Assembly (NCBI GenBank): GCA_000442015.1
Contig: KE561207.1
Span: forward strand, 1-49,023
DNA length: 49,023 nucleotides
DNA from: Rozella allomycis CSF55
Lineage: Eukaryota; Rozellomycota
Direction of reading: 5' to 3'
The notes beneath the pieces are model-generated. The model had not been told where the DNA came from and ran no database searches. It worked only from the letters and a program-made list of their open reading frames with translations. The first letter of the stretch is position 1. The number at the start of each line of letters is the position of its first letter. Positions 42,684 through 49,023 of this stretch are shown one piece after another. A program made the position numbers and the translations under genes.

Positions 42684-43875
42684 TTAAATGGATGGGATTT
42701 GATCAAGAAATGGAACCATTATTTGAAATGTTCTGACTCCATATAACGTATCTACAAATAGTTTTAGGTATCCTTTTGACATATCACCAACTTTAAGGGC
42801 ATCCATACCTTTGATATCAAACAATGATTTTTACCAGTGATAGTATTGGATACATCGATTGACGACGCCTTAACGAATGTGAATGTACTGTCTTCAGCAA
42901 TCAAAAGGCTAAATATTGAGATGTTACCATCTTGAGATGCCAGAATTAAACATGACCATTCCGAGATGAACTTTACTATAGATATTCTTTTTAATGGTCT
43001 AAAGTATCCTAAGGGTATTGCTTCAACTTTAGCATTCATGGTATTTTTTAAATCATGCATCCCTAATTCAAATACAGAAGTCCAAAAGAAGAAAGTTGAC
43101 TGTTTTCCTTTAATAGCTTCATCACAATTAAGTGTCCGTGTAATATTTTTCCTTTCGTCTTCCCTGCTTTTCATTAATTTAAGAAAATATTCGCGTGTTT
43201 TATATTTATTTTGAATACTCATAAACAACTCAATATCAACAAATGTACAACCCCATCCCCTATCGATCAAATCTTAAACAAAAACTTACCAGTCACTTAA
43301 AGAAACTGTAAAAATGCACTCCTTGGTATTTACATTCCAGACTTTAGCAGTGCAATCAATACTTACCGAACCCAAATAGGTTGAATCAGAATTGAAATCT
43401 TGCGATAGAAAGATTCTATAATGTTACCGATGGCCGGTATGTTGTGACAGTGACCAACTAAAAGAATAGTTTCATTGGTAATCAAATCAAAAATTCTAAT
43501 TTTGAAATCATTTGAACTGACAGCGACGTATTTTTTAGAAGTTGCTATGCCCCAAGTGCTCTCACCTGTACTGTATTGGTATCATTAACAACATTACTTG
43601 AATCTTATAGCTTTGAAGTTGCTCTCGATGAGAAACACAATCACGTTACCGTCATCCTTAACCGCCACCAAATATTCAAACTCATCACAATTCCCAAGCT
43701 TTATTTGATGTATTTCCGAGTCAGTAAATGTTTCTATAGATTTCAAACAGGATAAACCTTCTGTTGATGAATAATCTCGGTAATGGATAAAAAGAAAAGG
43801 CTCTATTTGAAAAATATCTATCTTATCCTTGAAAGCTTTAAAAAGCATATTTTTGTAGATGCAGATAGAATTCAT
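42684..43875 (-). CDS. WD40-repeat protein, CRT10-like
   Basis: Exons are joined by introns of 26-30 nt. At least two WD-type blades can be read: TWGIATSKKYVAVSSNDFKI, RIFDLITNETILLVGHCHNI, then DFNSDSTYLGSVSIDCTAKV and WNVNTKECIF. The next segment, SDWGWGCTFVDIELFMSIQN, and the C-terminal CLILASQDGNISIFSL fit the fungal CRT10-like layout, a family linked to ribonucleotide reductase gene control in yeast. The family assignment is tentative; the WD40 fold is likely. The extreme C-terminus (GMDALKVGDMSKGYLKLF) is reached through a 26-nt intron. The start is ATG 43875, but more N-terminal sequence is possible. Confidence 0.65.
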
Positions 43876-44061
43876 ATTCTTATTATGAAGAAATTATTAA
43901 CATACGTAAGGATTTGATGAACGAGAATGCAAATATGTAGTACCTTCCCAGACATTCATTTAAGAAAATTCAACTCTTTTTGATTATTTAACTTTTGCCA
44001 TAACTAATTTATTTTGGATCTTTTTACCTGGAGTTCCCCGAGTACTTAACGAAGCCACAGA

Positions 44062-45341
44062 ATGTTTTCATTTTCGGACATATTTTCACCTAATTTAGAA
44101 ATATTTGAATTTTCAGATACGGGAAGAGGCCTAAGAGCTAAAAACGATATCGCGGAGAATGAAATATTGTTTTCCATATCATTAGATAATGTTTTGTCAA
44201 GGAAGACTGTTTTGCATTCCCTTGATTTGAAAGCAAAAGAATATGTACAAAATTTGAAGACTGAAGACCTACTTTCTAGTTATATATGTATTGAAAGAAA
44301 CAAATCTGAGTCATTTTGGAAGCCATACTTTGATACTTTACCTAGTTGTAGTGATCTGGCACAAATATACCTGGCTGATTTCAAAGACATTTTGCCTGAG
44401 TATGTCAAGAGTAAATAGGCTGTTCAAATGATAAAGATAAAATAGTGGCAAAGAATGAAACATTCAGGGCTTCATTCGAAACTCTAAAGAAAATTAATCC
44501 CAATGTAGATTATAAACAATTTTTGGAGGCGTCATTGCTTGGTACGCAAAAAATTCTACTAAATATTAGTAAATACTCGGTGTGTTTACACAGACAAAGA
44601 CGCACTTTCAAAAAATGATTCCATATCAATGATTCCATTTTTCGATATGTTCAACCACAGTCCAAATGTTTCAGTTGATACAAAAGTTGAAAATAATACA
44701 TTTCAGATCATTACAAAAACGCCCTATAAATCTGGTGAGCAAGTAATTGAAAATGTACTTTTTGACAGGTGTTCATCAATTATGGATCACACGACAATTG
44801 GACTTTGTTATTAGAATATGGATTCACTATTTCTTCAAATCCCATGCATCAAGTCAGGCTTGATGATATATTACTGCAATATCTAAAATCAAACAAAGAA
44901 ACTTTTCAATTCATAGAAAAGATAGGCTTGTTAAATGAATATTTTGTATCGAAAAATGAAATTGGCTGGCGTTTACAGACAGTGGTGCTTTTGACGCAAT
45001 ACACTCATGAGAACATCGATCTGGCGGCCACATTGCCCATAGTTATGAACAACAGGAAGACTTTTGAAGAAAGCTTTGGAAAAAGAGTCTTTAAGGGTTC
45101 GAAGAACAATGGTAGTTATATAGAGGCAATGAAGATATCAGAAAGAGTAAAAGTGGTCATCAAGAAGGCAGTTGAGATCAAATTGGCACAATTGAAAGAG
45201 AAGCTAAATTCAATCGAAAGTATAGAACTTAAAAATTTAGACATCAAATACATCGAAATGGTTAAAAATGTATACAAGGAGGAATGCTCAATCCTTTCTT
45301 CAATTTTGAATGTTAGAGATCTTGAAGATATTTATACCTAG
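44062..45341 (+). CDS. SET-domain protein lysine methyltransferase (SETD3/4, RKM type)
   Basis: Four exons are joined by introns of about 26, 28 and 24 nt (donors near 44411, 44541 and 44752). The split SET domain reads FSDTGRGLRAKNDIAENEIL, SFWKPYFDTLP, NTRCVYTD, the hallmark MIPFFDMFNHSPNV with the conserved DxxNH, then VFINYGSHDNWTLLLEYGF. The C-terminal helical region is the Rubisco LSMT substrate-binding type. This class methylates non-histone proteins such as ribosomal proteins, elongation factors or actin. AdoMet-binding NH and the catalytic Tyr of INYG are present, so the enzyme should be active. The substrate cannot be told from sequence. Confidence 0.88.
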
Positions 45342-45455
45342 AATATTAAAAGATATTCCAAAATAAATAAAGTAAAGTAAATAGCTCAAATTTTTGAAAC
45401 GGAATAAATTGAAGTATTATTTGAGACAAAATGATTTATTGGCAACAATTGTAGA

Positions 45456-48400
45456 TTATTTGATTTTATCGCCCACACTTGAAGTCCTGTTGATCAATCC
45501 GGCCGCACTGTAAGCCATGTTTCTCTGAGTAAACATTCTGAATATTTCCTTCTTTCTGTTTCTTTGTCGTCTTCTCACAATAATTGCAATCGCTCCAACT
45601 ACGCAAACAGTTGCAATGGCGCCACCAACGGAAGAACTAATTTGCACAATTGTAGACAGGTCTCCATTATTTTGAGTCTGGGCAGCCGCATTATCACTAT
45701 GTTGATATAAGTAAAATCCTACGCTTGGGATGAAGTCGCTAAAAGTATTAAAGACGATACCCCGTTCAACCTTTGGGTGGACGTAGGCGTCAAAGGTAAT
45801 GAGGTTTGTGTCAATGAAACTGTTAACGATAGCCGTGCTGTAGATGTGGTTTGAATGTATGTAGGCGCCACGTTTGCTATTATAGTCTAGGTCACATTTT
45901 AAAAGTTCTGTTACTGAATGTGATATGCCATTTGTTTGGGCTGATGAGGCAGATTGAATTAAGACATTAAACGAAGACGTGGATGAAGAAGTAAAAGTTG
46001 AAATAGAAAATGTTGAACTACTTAAATGAGAAGTGGTAACAGATGAAGCTGCCAATGAATCTGAATCTGAAGTACTTGTAGACGAAACCAATATGAAAGT
46101 AGATGTTGGAGACTGCATTGATGATGACGAGAAAGTTATGCCTGTAGATAAGATTGCAGTGGATGATTTTGAATCTGTTGTGGACATTGTGGAGCTTATG
46201 CTTGATACAACGTTTGCAGTTGACTTAGAAAAAGGTGTGATAGATGTTTCGCTATACCTTGTTTCTTGTGTTGAAGAATCCACCAAACTCCCGGCAATGT
46301 AATATGATGAAGGGATTGTGTTAGAGGTTGATGTTGTTAAATCTCCTGTCACGCTACTACTTAATATTGTATTTGTATTCATAGCAAACAAAGTTGTTGT
46401 AGAATCTGGAGCTGTACTAGATGCAACAGATGATGTCACTAAAACATCCGTTGTTGTTTCCAATGATGTTGTTTTATCCGATGTAAGAAAAATCATGAAT
46501 GTAGAAGAAGATGTGGTCGGGTCTAAAGTGATAGAAGCGATTGTCGTAAATGAAGATATTACTGTCCCCTGCGTTGTGGTATCAGAGTCGGGCTGTGAAT
46601 CAGATGATATTGTTGAAGCTGAAATTGATATTGAAATATCGGAAGTTGTTTCAGGAGATACTGCTGTATTTGATGATGACATGGTCGTTACTTCCGCTGT
46701 TGTTTCCGCTGATAGAGTGGCGTCAAGAGTGGTTGAACTATCCCGTGAGGATGTGTAATATGAAGAAAGAATTGATGTATCCAATGATGATGTGAAATAT
46801 ATTGATATTGAAGCGTCTAATGGTTTTGTATCCCACGATGTTGATGTGGTATTCGAGTCTGACGTTGATGCTGTAGTAGCGGAAATTGTTTCGCTCTCTA
46901 ATGTTGTTGTTGGAAGCAAAGATAAAGTAGTTGCATCTAAAGTGGTTGTATACAATGACAGTGAGGTAGAAGATGTTGTTGCAACAATCGTAGCTGTATC
47001 AAAAGAAGCCGTATCCAATGTAGTGGTATGTGACAATGTAGTCGAGCTTTGAAATATGGTTTCAGAAACACTTGTTGTGTCCGATGATACGGTTGAATAT
47101 GAGGAGGAAGCTGCTGTATCAGTAGATGTTGATATTGTTGTAGTACTGGTCGACAAAGTTTCGGAATCAGATGAGCTTGTAGAACTTGAATAGGTTGTTG
47201 TTAATGTATCAGAAAATGTTGTTGTGATATCCGTGCTTGTAGAACCAGTCGATGTCGTTGTGGTGATGTCTGAAGTTGTTGTCGTCACTATCGTGCTGGT
47301 AGGCGTTGTATTTGTTGTACTATCAATGCTTGTACTAGAAGTTGTATATATCGTTGTAGTGGTTATTACAGGAGGTGTTGTTGTCGGTATTGTTGACGTA
47401 GAAAGTGTAGTCGTTGTAGTAGTGGTAGTAGTAGTTGTTCTAGTTAAAGGAGACCAAGTCTTGTAAGCGCCATTTGTATTGTAGACACAGAATGCTTCAC
47501 CGGAAACCAGAATACATGAAGTTCCGTTTGTACAAGTCATATTATCACAAGCGGAAGAATATGGAGTAAAGGTGATATTCATAGAAATAACAGAGTTATC
47601 CGCATTCTTCAAACAAATACCGTAATAATTTCCATCACCGCAATACCCATCACAATATCCATTAAAGCAAGAACATGCAGTCCCGGGTGACGCAAATCTA
47701 GGTGCACAGTAAGTATCTGAAACACCGTTACATATATCATATTGCAATCTGCAACCTTTTGATGACGAAAATATCCAATCAGAAACTTGATTACATCTCA
47801 TTCCATTAAGTTTTATGTTACCAAAAGGATCACAACATTTCAATTGAGTATTACACAAATTTGTTCTTGTGTCAACTACGCAAGCCCCATTTATACACAC
47901 TTTGGCAGGGTTATTTTCATCACAAGGAGTTCCGTTTCGTCTTGTAAGTAGCGAGTTTAAATTATTTGGATTTGGAAAAGTTGTTTCATTCCAACTTCCC
48001 ATTGATACTTTAGTGCAATGAAGCGTACATCCAACATTATTAATGTCCCATGGGACAAAATCGGTCCAAGAATCATTCACCAAGGCGGGAAGAACACCGA
48101 GATATTCCATTGTCTATTATTATTAAGCGCTTTAATAATATTACTTTGCATTGATCTTCAGGATGAGGATACCAATAAGTAGTGTAATTTGACCAAAATG
48201 TGAACGATGGTACCGAATTTCTCGTCACAAAACAAGTTCCAGTAGTACCCACTGATGACTGTATATTTCGAATTGAACACGGTGAATACTTTTGCCCGTT
48301 AATTGTGTTTATCGCAATACTGTAGCCGGTCGCTGCCATAATATACTGGATACCATTAGGATTACATTCTTGATTGTTAGGATCATGACCTGTGCCAAAC

Positions 48401-49023
48401 AAGTGCCCAAGAGACTATTAATTATTATGGTTATTTTTACATGCATTAAATTGGATAAAGCGACAGATCTGGACATTAGCAAGTTATTTGAAGTGCTAAA
48501 ACTGGTAAGACTAAAGTAGTTAGCTGTGTTACAAGGCGAAGACTATATTGCAAGCAAATTGCTTTTACGCCATACCAACTCAAGTATCCACCAAGGTAAT
48601 TGTGAGTTAGCCCAACTACTGTGCAAAAATTGTTCTTGTCAAATCCAGGAAACAAATTATTTGTTATTGAATTTCGATATGCACCAGAAAGTACATTTAC
48701 ATCTGTTGTCGTTGAACCGAACAACGTAGTATTTACGTTTGGAGAAATGAAATAATATGTCAGAGGCATGCCTATATTTAAGTCACGCATAAAAATCGTA
48801 TAAACATCATTCATTATTGAAAGAAGAACATCATCAGATCTATTTCCCCATCTTGATTTGAAAGTATAGTCTGCAATCGCTGCAACTGGACAGTCCTTTC
48901 CAACAGCAACAACTCTAGGATCAATTGTTATAGATCTCCGAGAGAATGATTTGCTGCTTTGGTCTTCATTTTTATATGCGACTATATCTTGAACACCATT
49001 TTTGACTATAGTTTCAATCTGAA
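45456..49023 (-). CDS. ADAM-like membrane protein, metalloprotease site degenerate (5' partial)
   Basis: The gene runs out of the window at its 5' end. From the N-terminal side, residues from 49023 to about 48130 form a reprolysin-type domain with NLMHSLGHLFGTGHD and the Met-turn IMAATGYS. Here HExxHxxGxxH is read as HSLGHLFGTGH after removing a 26-nt intron at about 48417-48442, so the catalytic Glu is Ser. A disintegrin-like, Cys-rich region (about 48110-47480) has NGTPC, CINGAC and GNYYGICL. A long Thr/Ser stalk (47450-45960), a transmembrane helix (SVGGAIATVCVVGAIAIIV) and a short basic tail follow. ADAMs shed surface proteins or act in adhesion; a non-catalytic adhesion role is inferred here. 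Confidence 0.8.
45960..47455 (-). repeat. Thr/Ser-rich stalk of degenerate short repeats
   Basis: Nearly 500 codons are dominated by Thr and Ser, starting with an uninterrupted Thr run near 47430. The opposite strand shows long open frames rich in Val and Asp over 46033-47466; these are shadows of the repeat. Such stalks are heavily O-glycosylated in fungal surface proteins and hold the ectodomain off the membrane. Confidence 0.85.

Noticed and set aside
46033-47466. Long plus-strand open frames rich in Val and Asp
   Set aside because: They are antisense shadows of the Thr/Ser-rich stalk of the ADAM-like gene; the repeated ACN/TCN codons leave the opposite strand open.

Overview
This window is nuclear DNA of an early-diverging fungus. 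It is AT-rich and gene-dense, with about 28 protein genes in 49 kb, most of them on the minus strand. The genes are cut by very short spliceosomal introns, usually 26-30 nt. MDM34 (an ERMES subunit), a fused trehalose-6-phosphate synthase/phosphatase and a multi-domain hybrid histidine kinase point to Fungi. E2F, a CYFIP/Sra-1 (WAVE complex) gene, a BRSK-type kinase, a caprin-like gene, an ADAM-like membrane protein and a LisH/FOR20-like gene point to a zoosporic, early-branching lineage. A Rozella/Cryptomycota-type genome is my best guess; this is inference and was not checked by a search.

Layout. 1-4.7 kb: an unrecognised 5' ORF, a LisH protein, an EF-hand protein, a coiled-coil protein and mitochondrial ribosomal protein uL30m. 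4.7-9.3 kb: BRSK/SAD-like kinase, Pcl-type cyclin, caprin-like RNA-binding protein. 9.5-14.2 kb: ribosomal protein eL24, E2F, palmitoyl-protein thioesterase, splicing factor RBM22/Slt11, meiotic HOP2. 14.2-25.6 kb: CYFIP, trehalose synthase/phosphatase, SUB1/PC4 coactivator, TFIIIC subunit Tfc3. 25.7-31.8 kb: an assembly gap, RhoGEF, Mediator MED4, an LRR protein, two unrecognised genes and a tRNA-Glu(CTC). 32.2-39.3 kb: one large pseudokinase-ATPase-GAF-histidine kinase-receiver gene. 39.5-49.0 kb: MDM34 joined across an N to an unrelated GTPase-like tail, an unrecognised gene, a secreted acidic protein, a WD40 (CRT10-like) protein, a SET methyltransferase and a partial ADAM-like protein.

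Functional themes are signalling to the cytoskeleton and cell surface (CYFIP, RhoGEF, BRSK, histidine kinase), cell-cycle transcription (E2F, cyclin, MED4, SUB1), Pol III transcription (Tfc3 plus a tRNA) and RNA handling (RBM22, caprin). The genes look independently transcribed, with intergenic spacers often under 150 bp.

The most unusual observations are two introns in the trehalose gene that only restore the conserved protein if the 3' splice site is TG instead of AG (with a weaker third case in the histidine kinase gene). Next is a 145-nt intron in the histidine kinase gene built from five consecutive intron-sized GTAA...AG units. An ADAM-like protein also has its catalytic Glu replaced by Ser. 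Several single-N contig joins carry duplicated flanks and distort gene models. All exon boundaries were inferred by eye from reading frames and protein-family expectation, without transcript data.
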